Assembly: GCA_903921205.1 (NCBI GenBank)
Contig: CAIXPF010000157.1
Span: forward strand, 1-63,852
Direction: 5' to 3'
DNA length: 63,852 nt
Origin: an uncultured Acidimicrobiia bacterium
GTDB lineage: Bacteria > Actinomycetota > Acidimicrobiia > Acidimicrobiales > CAIXPF01
Shown: positions 51,151 through 62,560 of the stretch, one piece after another
Position numbering within the stretch: the stretch's first letter is position 1
Layout: the number at the start of each line of letters is the position of its first letter
Notes under the pieces: model-generated
Seen by the model: the letters and a program-made list of their open reading frames with translations, nothing else
Database searches by the model: none
What the model was told of the DNA's origin: nothing
Made by a program: the position numbers and the translations under genes

Positions 51151-52853
51151 TGCTGCGGGTGCGGTGGCTCGGCCGGGTCCGCTACGGCGATGCCCTGGCG
51201 CTGCAGCGTGGGTTGTACCGCCACCCCGGTACGGACTACCTGCTGTTGCTGGAGCACGAGCCGACCTACACGCTCGGGGTCCGGGCCGACCGGGCCAACC
51301 TCTTGCGCGATCCTGCCGAGCTCGGTGCCGAGCTGGTGGTGGCCGACCGTGGCGGCGACGTGACGTTCCACGGTCCCGGCCAGCTCGTGGGCTATCCGGT
51401 GCTCGACGTCGTCGGTAAGCGGGGCGGGGGCATGGCCGATACCGCGTCGTACGTCGCCGGGGTCGCCCAGGTGCTGATCGACGCGTTGGCCGATCTCGGC
51501 CTGCCCGGGTGCACCTACGACCCGCAGTACCCAGGGGTATGGGCACCGGGTGAGCCGTGGCGCAAGATCGCGGCCATCGGTGTCCGGCTCGGCCGCGGAC
51601 GTTCGATGCACGGCTTCGCCCTCAACGTCACCGACGAGCCGCTCGGCTGGTTCGAGCACATCATCCCGTGCGGTCTGGCGGAGCGGGGCGTGACCTCGCT
51701 GGAACGCGAGGGGGTGGTGGTCTCGATGCGCGATGCGGTCGATGCTGTCTCCCGTCGTGCGGCCGAGCGTTGGGGCGGGGGAGCTGCCGGGGCGGCGCCG
51801 GGTGCGGTCGACCGTGCCGACGTGGTGTGGCGGACCTCGGTCACGGACCTGGCCCCCTTCAGCCGGGGCGAGGGGGCGGGTCGCCCGGTGCGTCTCACCG
51901 GCCGTCTGGCTGCAGCCGGGGTCGACGGCGGCCTGGAGCTGTCGGAACGCAAACCGGCCTGGTTGCGGCCCAAGGTCCGTCACGACGAAGGGGTGCTCGA
52001 GCTGCGGCGGCTGCTGCGCGAGCACGAGCTGGTCACGGTCTGCGAGGAGGCCGGCTGCCCGAACCAGTCGGAGTGCTGGGCCGACGGCACCGCCACGTTC
52101 ATGATCAACGGCGAGCAGTGCACCCGGGCCTGTGGGTTCTGCCTGGTCGACACCTCCAAGCCGTTCCCTCTCGACCCGGACGAACCGCAACGGGTGGCGG
52201 CGGCGGTGCGGCGGATGGGCCTGCGTTTCGCCGTGGTGACCGCCGTGGCCCGTGACGACCTCGCCGATGGCGGTGCCGCCGCGTTCGCGGCGACCATTGC
52301 GGCGATCCGCGGCGAGGTGCCGACCTGCTCGGTCGAAGTGCTGATCCCCGACTGCAAAGGCGATGCCGATGCGCTCGGAACGATCTTCGCCGCCCGGCCC
52401 GACGTGTTGAACCACAACATCGAGACGGTGGCCCGGCTGCAGCGGGCGGCACGCCCATCGGCGTCCTACGCCCGCTCCCTGGCGGTGCTCGCCGCGGCCG
52501 GCGAGGCGGGCCTGGTGACCAAGAGCTCGATCATCGTCGGCATGGGCGAGCGCGACGACGAGGTGCTGCAGACCTTGGCCGACCTCGCTGCGATCGGCGT
52601 CGACATCGTCACCATCGGACAGTATCTGCGGCCGACCTCGACCCATCTTCCGGTGGCCCGCTGGGTCGAACCCGAAGCCTTCGATCGTTTCAAGGCTGCC
52701 GGCGAGGCGCTTGGAATCGGCCATGTCGAGGCCTCCCCGCTCACCCGGTCGTCCTACCATGCCCGTCAGGCCGCGGCCTCCGCCGGTCAAGCGACGGCGG
52801 TGCCGGTACCGGTACCGGTACGGCTTCCGACCCTCGGCCGTCCCCGCGACTGA
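51150..52853 (+). CDS. lipB-lipA: LipB-LipA fusion: octanoyltransferase plus lipoyl synthase
   Basis: 567 residues in one uninterrupted frame. N-terminal ~1-215 is LipB (RGGDVTFHGPGQLVGYPVLD, Lys139 in RKIAAIGVR, acyl-accepting Cys174 in IIPCGL), which transfers octanoate from ACP to lipoyl domains. C-terminal ~270-550 is LipA, a radical-SAM enzyme: auxiliary cluster C298/C303/C309 (CEEAGCPNQSEC), SAM cluster C324/C328/C331 (CTRACGFC), and the terminal RSSYHA serine. These are normally separate genes. ATG 51150 shares one base with the E2 stop, so the synthase is coupled to its substrate protein. Confidence 0.95.
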   Translation: MLRVRWLGRVRYGDALALQRGLYRHPGTDYLLLLEHEPTYTLGVRADRANLLRDPAELGAELVVADRGGDVTFHGPGQLVGYPVLDVVGKRGGGMADTASYVAGVAQVLIDALADLGLPGCTYDPQYPGVWAPGEPWRKIAAIGVRLGRGRSMHGFALNVTDEPLGWFEHIIPCGLAERGVTSLEREGVVVSMRDAVDAVSRRAAERWGGGAAGAAPGAVDRADVVWRTSVTDLAPFSRGEGAGRPVRLTGRLAAAGVDGGLELSERKPAWLRPKVRHDEGVLELRRLLREHELVTVCEEAGCPNQSECWADGTATFMINGEQCTRACGFCLVDTSKPFPLDPDEPQRVAAAVRRMGLRFAVVTAVARDDLADGGAAAFAATIAAIRGEVPTCSVEVLIPDCKGDADALGTIFAARPDVLNHNIETVARLQRAARPSASYARSLAVLAAAGEAGLVTKSSIIVGMGERDDEVLQTLADLAAIGVDIVTIGQYLRPTSTHLPVARWVEPEAFDRFKAAGEALGIGHVEASPLTRSSYHARQAAASAGQATAVPVPVPVRLPTLGRPRD

Positions 52854-52895
52854 ATCGTCCGTGCCGACGGTGTCCGACCGCGGTTCCTGCAGCGT

Positions 52896-53621
52896 TCAGC
52901 CTGCGGATGCCGCCTGGTCGGCCCATGCACGCGCCGGTGCGGTGCCGTAGGTGCGCAGATAGTCGATGCAGTCCAGCCTGGCCTGTCCGGTCAACCGGCC
53001 GGTGCCGTCGAGGTGGGTGAGGATGTCGGTCATGGTCACCGCAGCGTGCACCGCGATGCCCGTCTCACGGGTGAACAGCCCTGCGGCGTCATCACCCCGG
53101 TCGTCGGCCTCCTGGCGGTCCACGGCGATGACCAGCGCGGGGAAACGCACGTCGGGAACGAGCCGCTGCAGCAACTGGACCGCTTCGAACTTGGTCGCGC
53201 CGGTGGTGAGCACGTCATCGACGAGGACCAAGCGCTCGCCCGCGGCCGGCCGGTGGCCGACCAGCAGGGCCGCGGCGTCGTTGCCGCCCGCCGCCTCCTC
53301 GCCGTGGTCCTTCCGTTCCTTGCGGTCGAAGAGGTAGGGCACCCGCCGTCCCTGGGCGGCCAGGGCGATGACCGTCGACACGGCGAGCGGCACACCCTTG
53401 TAGGCAGGCCCGAACACCGCATCGAACCCGTCGAGCCCGCAGGCGGCGACGATCCGGGCCGCATAGGCCGCTCCGAGCTCGTTGAGGCCATAGCCGTCCT
53501 CGACGAGGCCGGTGTTGACGAAGGTGGGGGAGAGCCGTCCGCTCTTGAGCGTGAAGCTCCCCAGCCGGAATGCTCCGGTCTCCACCAGGAAATCGATGAA
53601 TCTGCGCTGCCAGTCCTCCAT
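52896..53621 (-). CDS. pyrE: Orotate phosphoribosyltransferase
   Basis: 241 residues. PRPP motif LVLVDDVLTTGATK and FTLKSGRLSPTFVN at the start, FGPAYKGVPLAVS and RKERKDHGE loop lysines are typical of E. coli-type PyrE, which joins orotate to PRPP in pyrimidine synthesis. TAGGCT is 10 nt before the ATG (53632-53637). Confidence 0.95.
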   Translation of the reverse strand: MEDWQRRFIDFLVETGAFRLGSFTLKSGRLSPTFVNTGLVEDGYGLNELGAAYAARIVAACGLDGFDAVFGPAYKGVPLAVSTVIALAAQGRRVPYLFDRKERKDHGEEAAGGNDAAALLVGHRPAAGERLVLVDDVLTTGATKFEAVQLLQRLVPDVRFPALVIAVDRQEADDRGDDAAGLFTRETGIAVHAAVTMTDILTHLDGTGRLTGQARLDCIDYLRTYGTAPARAWADQAASAG

Positions 53622-53659
53622 GCGGAACAGCAGCCTAGGCGGGCCCTAGCCTGGGGCCC

Positions 53660-54769
53660 ATGTACGCCGCACGTCTCGATCGGGTTCGTTCCGCCATGGC
53701 CGCGCAGGGAGTCGACGTCCTCATGGTGTCGGTCGGGGCCGACCTGCCGTACCTCATCGGGTACGAGGCGATGCCGTTGCCCCGCCTGACCATGCTGGTG
53801 CTGCCCCGCGATGCCGAGGCCACGCTGGTCATCCCCCGGCTCGAGGTGGCCCGGGTGGTGGAGCGGCCGGACTGCTTCTCGATCCGTGGTTGGGAGGAGA
53901 CCGAGGACCCCATCGCCATCGTGGCGCAGCTGGCCGGACGGCCGGGAACCGCCGCCATCGGCGACCAGACCTGGGCCCGGCACCTGGTCGACCTGATGGG
54001 GTTCCTGCCGTCGACGCACTGGCGTCGCTCGGTGGAGCTCGTCGGCCCGCTGCGGGCCCGCAAGGATGCCGCCGAGATCGCGGCGTTGCAGACCGCAGCG
54101 GCTGCGGCCGACCGGGTGGCCCGTCAGCTGCAGGGCGGCGAGATCCCCCTGATCGGCCGTACCGAGTCGGAGGTGTCCGAGGACCTCAGCCGGCGGCTGC
54201 TGGCCGAGGGCCACGCGCACGTCAACTTCGCCATCGTCGCCGCCGGCGAGAACGCGGCCTCGCCTCACCATCACGCCTCCGAGCGGGTGATCCGAGCCGG
54301 GGAGGTCGTCCTGTGCGACTTCGGGGGGACCTTGTCGGTGGCCGAGGGTGAGCCCGGCTACTGCTCGGACATGACGCGGATGATCTTCACCGGTGAGCCG
54401 CCGGCCGAGTTCCGCGAGCTGTACGACGTCCTGTTCGCAGCCCAGGCCACCGGGGTGGCCTCCGCCACGGTCGGCACCGCGGCGCAGGACGTCGACCGGG
54501 CCACGCGCAAGGTCATCGCCGATGCCGGCTACGGAGCGCAGTTCATCCACCGCACGGGCCACGGCATCGGGCTGTTCGAGCACGAGGACCCCTACATCGT
54601 CGAGGGCAACGAGGTGCTGCTCGAGGCGGGCCATGCCTTCTCCATCGAGCCGGGGATCTACATCGAGGGTCGCTGGGGTGCCCGCCTGGAGGACATCGTG
54701 GTGGCCACCGACGACGGCCCGGTGGCGTTGAACACTGCCGACCACTCCCTCGTCGTCGTCGAGGCCTGA
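53660..54769 (+). CDS. M24-family Xaa-Pro aminopeptidase
   Basis: 369 residues. Creatinase N-domain followed by the pita-bread domain: metal ligands in VVLCDFGGTLSV (Asp), GYCSDMTRM (Asp), HRTGHGIGLFEHEDPYI (His), SIEPGIYIEG (Glu) and ARLEDIVV (Glu). TAGCCT 7 nt before ATG (53647-53652). Removes N-terminal residues before proline. It is divergent from pyrE. Confidence 0.93.
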   Translation: MYAARLDRVRSAMAAQGVDVLMVSVGADLPYLIGYEAMPLPRLTMLVLPRDAEATLVIPRLEVARVVERPDCFSIRGWEETEDPIAIVAQLAGRPGTAAIGDQTWARHLVDLMGFLPSTHWRRSVELVGPLRARKDAAEIAALQTAAAAADRVARQLQGGEIPLIGRTESEVSEDLSRRLLAEGHAHVNFAIVAAGENAASPHHHASERVIRAGEVVLCDFGGTLSVAEGEPGYCSDMTRMIFTGEPPAEFRELYDVLFAAQATGVASATVGTAAQDVDRATRKVIADAGYGAQFIHRTGHGIGLFEHEDPYIVEGNEVLLEAGHAFSIEPGIYIEGRWGARLEDIVVATDDGPVALNTADHSLVVVEA

Positions 54770-54777
54770 GACTGCCG

Positions 54778-55626
54778 ATGCGTCTCGACGCCGCCGCGGT
54801 GCTGTTGCAGTGGGCGACAGGCGGCCTGTTGTTCCTGTGGGTGACCACCCGCCGTCGCGAGGTCGGACTCGGGTACGGCTGGATGATGCGGGCGACCTTC
54901 GGGTTGATGGCCCTCGGGGCGTTCGGGGTGGCGCAGCTGACCGAACGGTCCTGGGGCCGCGACCTCGCCTCGATCGGGGTGTTCGTGGCGGCGTCCGGGG
55001 CGCTGGTCGTCTCGGTGCTGTGCCGCCGTGCCGGTGTCGCCGGTCAGCGCGCGCGGGTGGAGCGCCGCTCGGCCCGGGTGGCGGCCATGACCGGCATCGA
55101 TCGGGACGTGCAGACCTTCGACAAGACGGCCCGGGAGTTCCCTCCGCAGCTCGATCTGATCGCCCCGGTGATCGGCCTGGCCGGCCTGTTGGCGGCTGCC
55201 GGTGGCGCGGGTGGTCCGTGGCCGACCGCGGCGCTACGGCTGGTGGTCGGCGCCGTGTTCCTCGGCGCGGTCAGCGACGCGATGCTGCTGGGGCACTGGT
55301 ACCTGGTGCAGCCGGGCCTGACCCGTGCACCCCTACGCGAGCTGGTGCGCTGGACGATGTACACCTGGCCTGCGGAGCTGATCGTCCTGCTGCTGCCGGT
55401 GGGGATGGTGTCGGCGCTCAACGGTACCGTCGATGACGGCTATGCCGGGCTGCTCGGCTGGTTCTGGGTGGCATGCGTGATCGCCACCATCGTGCTCGAG
55501 GGCGTGACCTGGGCGGCACTCAAGGAGCGCCAGTACGCCGCGGTGATGGCGGCGACCGGCCTGTTGTACCTGGCGATCCTGACCGCCTTCGGCATGGATC
55601 TCGTGGCCCGGGCCGTGCTGAGCTGA
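54778..55626 (+). CDS. Multi-pass membrane protein, unknown function
   Basis: 282 residues with about eight hydrophobic segments (AVLLQWATGGLLFLWV, ATFGLMALGAFGVAQL, IGVFVAASGALVVSVLC, and others) and a conserved-looking soluble loop MTGIDRDVQTFDKTAREFPPQLDLIAPV. Pattern of a small transporter-like or regulatory membrane protein, but no family is recognised. It starts 8 bp after the peptidase stop. Confidence 0.8.
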   Translation: MRLDAAAVLLQWATGGLLFLWVTTRRREVGLGYGWMMRATFGLMALGAFGVAQLTERSWGRDLASIGVFVAASGALVVSVLCRRAGVAGQRARVERRSARVAAMTGIDRDVQTFDKTAREFPPQLDLIAPVIGLAGLLAAAGGAGGPWPTAALRLVVGAVFLGAVSDAMLLGHWYLVQPGLTRAPLRELVRWTMYTWPAELIVLLLPVGMVSALNGTVDDGYAGLLGWFWVACVIATIVLEGVTWAALKERQYAAVMAATGLLYLAILTAFGMDLVARAVLS

Positions 55627-55695
55627 GGGGGTTGCTGTCCTGAGCTGAGGACCGGGGCGGTACCCTCGTCACGACGAGCGCCGTAGGAGGAAGTC

Positions 55696-56589
55696 ATGGC
55701 TCGAGCGATCTGGAGCGGAGCGATCAGCTTCGGGCTCGTGAGCATCCCGGTGCGGCTCTACTCGGCCGTAAGCCGCAAGGCGGTGTCGTTCAACCAGCTC
55801 GATGCCCGAACCGGTGCACGGGTCAAGCAGAAGCTGGTCTCGGCGGCCGATGGCGAGGAGGTGCTCCGGGAGCAGATCGTCAAGGGCTACCCGCTCGGTC
55901 CCGGCAGCTACGTGACGGTGACCGACGACGAACTGGCGTCGATCATGCCGGCGGCGCAACGGACCATCGAACTCGAGGAGTTCGTCGATCTCCACGACAT
56001 CGACCCGGTGTACTTCGACTCGGCCTACTACCTCGTACCCGATGCCGCGGCGGTCAAGCCGTACGCGCTGCTCGTCGATGCGATGGAGCGGGCGGGGAAG
56101 GTCGGCATCGCCCGGTTCGTGATGCGTTCGAAGGAGTACCTGGCAGCGCTGCGAGTTCGTGATGGCAAGCTGATGCTCCACACCATGGTGTACGCCGATG
56201 AGCTCACTGCGGTCGAGGAGTTGCCGACGCTCGAAGCGGCAGGACAGGTCGAGTTGACCGAGCGGGAACAGGCAATGGCCGAGATGCTGGTCGAGTCGCT
56301 GACCGCAGCGTTCGAGCCGACGAAGTACCACGACGCATACCGCGACCAGTTGCTCGACATCATCGAACGCAAGGCCTCAGGAGAGACGGAGATCGTGGTC
56401 GCCGCCGGCGCAGTGGCCGAGACCCGGGTGGTCGACCTGCTTGCTGCGCTGGAGGCGTCGGTGGCCGAGGCAAAGGCGGCGCGGCGCCGTCACCCGACCG
56501 GTTCCCCCACGGAGAGTGGGGTTTCATCGGTCGTTCCGGGTGGAACCTCCAGCGAAACGACTGACCTCAACGCCCGCCGCACGGCCTGA
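55696..56589 (+). CDS. ku: Ku DNA-end-binding protein for NHEJ
   Basis: 297 residues. MARAIWSGAISFGLVSIPVRLYSAV, the ring-forming beta-barrel core (LDARTGARVKQKL, GYPLGPGSYVTVTDDEL), KPYALLVDAMERAGKVGIARFVMRSKEYLAALR and a basic/Ser-rich tail identify bacterial Ku, which encircles broken DNA ends and recruits LigD. Strong SD (AGGAGG) 6 nt before the ATG. LigD's polymerase part is 0.9 kb downstream. Confidence 0.96.
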   Translation: MARAIWSGAISFGLVSIPVRLYSAVSRKAVSFNQLDARTGARVKQKLVSAADGEEVLREQIVKGYPLGPGSYVTVTDDELASIMPAAQRTIELEEFVDLHDIDPVYFDSAYYLVPDAAAVKPYALLVDAMERAGKVGIARFVMRSKEYLAALRVRDGKLMLHTMVYADELTAVEELPTLEAAGQVELTEREQAMAEMLVESLTAAFEPTKYHDAYRDQLLDIIERKASGETEIVVAAGAVAETRVVDLLAALEASVAEAKAARRRHPTGSPTESGVSSVVPGGTSSETTDLNARRTA

Positions 56590-56665
56590 ATCTCACGTTG
56601 AGCGAGTCGACGGGCGCATTCTGCTGTCCCGAACCCAACCGACCCTCACCGCGACCCTTTGTTTC

Positions 56666-56687
56666 AGCGAATCGCTAGCGAATCGCT
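56666..56687. repeat. Two tandem AGCGAATCGCT palindromes
   Basis: The 11-bp unit AGCGA-A-TCGCT, itself a dyad, is repeated directly without spacing in the 305-bp gap between ku and the next gene. A second dyad, CGCGAAATTCGCG, lies nearby at about 56726-56738. Likely a protein-binding region (inference). The rest of 56590-56894 shows no convincing gene. Confidence 0.5.
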
Positions 56688-56894
56688 GGAACGACCCGAA
56701 CGGAAGGGTGACGGCTCGCTGTCCGCGAAATTCGCGCGGAGAGTGGTGGTGTGCGCTCGGCGATCGTTCGGGCTCCGGGTTGGGGACCAGCCGTTCTGAG
56801 TGTCACACCCGTGGTGCAGGATGACTCCGGCGGGGTTGGGTCTGCCCTGGTTGTCGGACCCTTGTGCGATGTGTTCCGTACGGGGTGTCACCTC

Positions 56895-57461
56895 ATGTTT
56901 CAACGCGTCGATCCAGTTCGCCAGGAAGGCCCGCTGTTCGGTCGGCGGCGGGCCGTGGTTCGGGAACGCTGTGACCAACTTGCCGATTCGATCGCTGATC
57001 TCGATCGGCGTCTGGGAGAGATCTCGGCTGAACGGCGGCGTTTGGCGCTCGAGCTCAAGGTCGAGCGGCGTCGCCTGTGGCCCGTTCTCTCCCAGCGGGG
57101 CAGGCAGCCCGCTACCGACGGTCGGGAGCAACTGCCTGCGGTGCGCCAGGGGGCAACGTTCTTGTGGGGGCGTCGTCTGCGGGCGGCGTGCGTGGCCCTG
57201 CTCAGTCGGTTCGGGCCGATGGCGTTACCGGAGCTGCACGCCCTGCTGCATCGATGTCATCTGGCGGTGGCCGGCACGAACCCGGTCAAGGCCTTGGCCG
57301 ACGCGCTCGGCCACGAGCATGACGCCGGTCGTGCGAGACGCATCCGACGGGGCGTCTACCGGGCGTCGGCGGAGAGTGTCCAACGGTGGTCGGCTCCGGC
57401 CCGGCGGCTGTGGCCCGGAGGCCCGGTCATCGGTGAGGTGGATCCAGCTAGCCTCGGGTGA
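56895..57461 (+). CDS. Hypothetical coiled-coil/winged-helix-like protein in the NHEJ cluster
   Basis: 188 residues from ATG 56895 (start uncertain; an in-frame ATG at 56751 also exists). A charged helical segment (RERCDQLADSIADLDRRLGEISAERRRLALELKVERRR) is followed by a basic wHTH-like segment (AVAGTNPVKALADALGHEHDAGRARRIRRGVYRAS) that resembles DNA-binding domains of unknown actinobacterial proteins. Its TGA overlaps the LigD start by one base. A role in NHEJ is suggested only by position. Confidence 0.6.
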   Translation: MFQRVDPVRQEGPLFGRRRAVVRERCDQLADSIADLDRRLGEISAERRRLALELKVERRRLWPVLSQRGRQPATDGREQLPAVRQGATFLWGRRLRAACVALLSRFGPMALPELHALLHRCHLAVAGTNPVKALADALGHEHDAGRARRIRRGVYRASAESVQRWSAPARRLWPGGPVIGEVDPASLG

Positions 57462-58343
57462 TGCCACTGGTCGAGATCGACGGTCGTGTTCTCACGCTGT
57501 CCAACCTCGACAAGGTGCTGTACTCCGCTGTGGGCTTCACCAAGGCTCAGGTCGTCGACTACTACGCCCGCATCGCGCCGATTGCGCTGGTCCATCTGGG
57601 CGACCGTTCCGTGACGTTACGGCGTTACCCCGATGGGGTCGATGGCGTCAGCTTCTTCGAGAAGCGCTGCCCGAAGCACCGGCCTGAGTGGGTACGCACC
57701 GCCGATGGCCCCGGCGACCGCGGTGGACCGATCGGCTACTGCGTTCTCGATTCGACGGCGGCATTGGTATGGGCGGCCAATCTCGCCGCACTCGAGCTGC
57801 ATGCACCGATGGCCCGGGCGGGCGATGTGGAGCACCCGGCGATGCTCGTGTTCGATCTCGATCCGGGCGAGCCGGCTGACATCGCCACGTGTTGTCGGGT
57901 CGCGCTCGAGATCCGTGAGGTTCTCGCAGCGGTCGGGCTACGGGGATGGCCCAAGACGTCAGGGTCGAAGGGTCTGCAGCTCTACGTGCCGCTGAACTGT
58001 CCGCACTCCCATGACCAGACCCGGGATTTCGCCCACGCGGTTGCCCAGTTGCTCGAACGCCGTGAGCCTGACCTCATCACCAGCGTGATGAGCCGGGCGC
58101 AGCGACCCGGCAAGGTGTTCATCGACTGGAGCCAGAACAGCCGGCACAAGACCACCATCGGGGTGTATTCGCTGCGCGCCCGGGCAGAGCCGACCGTGTC
58201 GACCCCGGTGACGTGGGAGGAGGTCGCTGCGTGCGCCGGCGGCGACCTGCCGTTGCGGTTCCGTTCGGACGAGGTGCTCGAACGGGTCGACCGCCTCGGC
58301 GATCTGTTCGCTGAGACGGCGACGCTCGTGCAGCAGCTGCCGC

Positions 58344-61859
<3,516 letters not shown>

Positions 61860-61995
61860 GCACTCAGGGTAGCGAAGGCCCTCCCGGGGTGACGACGGGT
61901 CATTTGGCGCCGATCGCCCGCCTCCCGGGTGCACCGGCGCTGGTGGCGACCCCGGTGAGGCCCCCCGGGCCCGGGGTCACTAGCCTGCCACCTCG

Positions 61996-62550
61996 GTGAA
62001 GATCTACACGCGCAGTGGCGACGACGGTACGACCGGCCTGTTCTACGGGGGCCGGGTGGCGAAGGACTCACCCGCCCCGTGGGCGTACGGCACGGTGGAC
62101 GAGGCACAGGCGGCGCTCGGCGTCGCGCGGGCCCTGGTGGTGCGCGACAGCGAGCTCGACGGGATCCTCGTCGGGTTGTGCCGCGACCTCTACGTGGCGA
62201 TGGCCGAGCTGGCCACCCTGCCCGAGAACCATCACAAGCTCAGCCCGGGGACCACGGCGGTGACGCCGTCGATGGTTGAGGCCCTCGAAGTGCTCATCGA
62301 CGAGGTCAGCGAGCGGTTCAGTCCGCCCACCGAGTTCGTCATCCCCGGCCAGACGATGGTTGCCGCGCAGCTCGACGTGGCCCGCACCGTGGTCCGTCGG
62401 GCCGAGCGGCTGGCCATCACCGCCGTCGGCGGCGCCTCGGTGGTGGTGGCTTACCTGAACCGGTTGTCGGACCTGTGCTGGACCCTGGCCCGCTGGGTCG
62501 AGGCCGACGAGGGCTCCTTGCCCAGTCGCGGAGCGTCCGACGCTCGCTAG
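61996..62550 (+). CDS. Cob(I)alamin adenosyltransferase, PduO-type
   Basis: 184 residues. KIYTRSGDDGTTGLFYGGRVAKDS, WAYGTVDEAQAALGVAR and the C-terminal RAERLAITAV with LNRLSDLCWTLAR are the PduO-type signature; it makes adenosylcobalamin from cob(I)alamin and ATP. TAGCCT 9 nt before GTG (61981-61986). The neighbouring MetH uses methylcobalamin, so the pair shares cofactor supply. Confidence 0.94.
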   Translation: MKIYTRSGDDGTTGLFYGGRVAKDSPAPWAYGTVDEAQAALGVARALVVRDSELDGILVGLCRDLYVAMAELATLPENHHKLSPGTTAVTPSMVEALEVLIDEVSERFSPPTEFVIPGQTMVAAQLDVARTVVRRAERLAITAVGGASVVVAYLNRLSDLCWTLARWVEADEGSLPSRGASDAR

Positions 62551-62560
62551 CGTGCGAGGC

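Noticed and set aside
52806..52830. GGTACC-containing short tandem repeat as a regulatory site
   Set aside because: It is inside the LipA coding end and simply encodes Val-Pro repeats.
61860..61995. Cobalamin riboswitch between metH and the adenosyltransferase
   Set aside because: The gap is only 136 bp, divided between two divergent leaderless-looking starts, and no B12-box-like sequence was seen.
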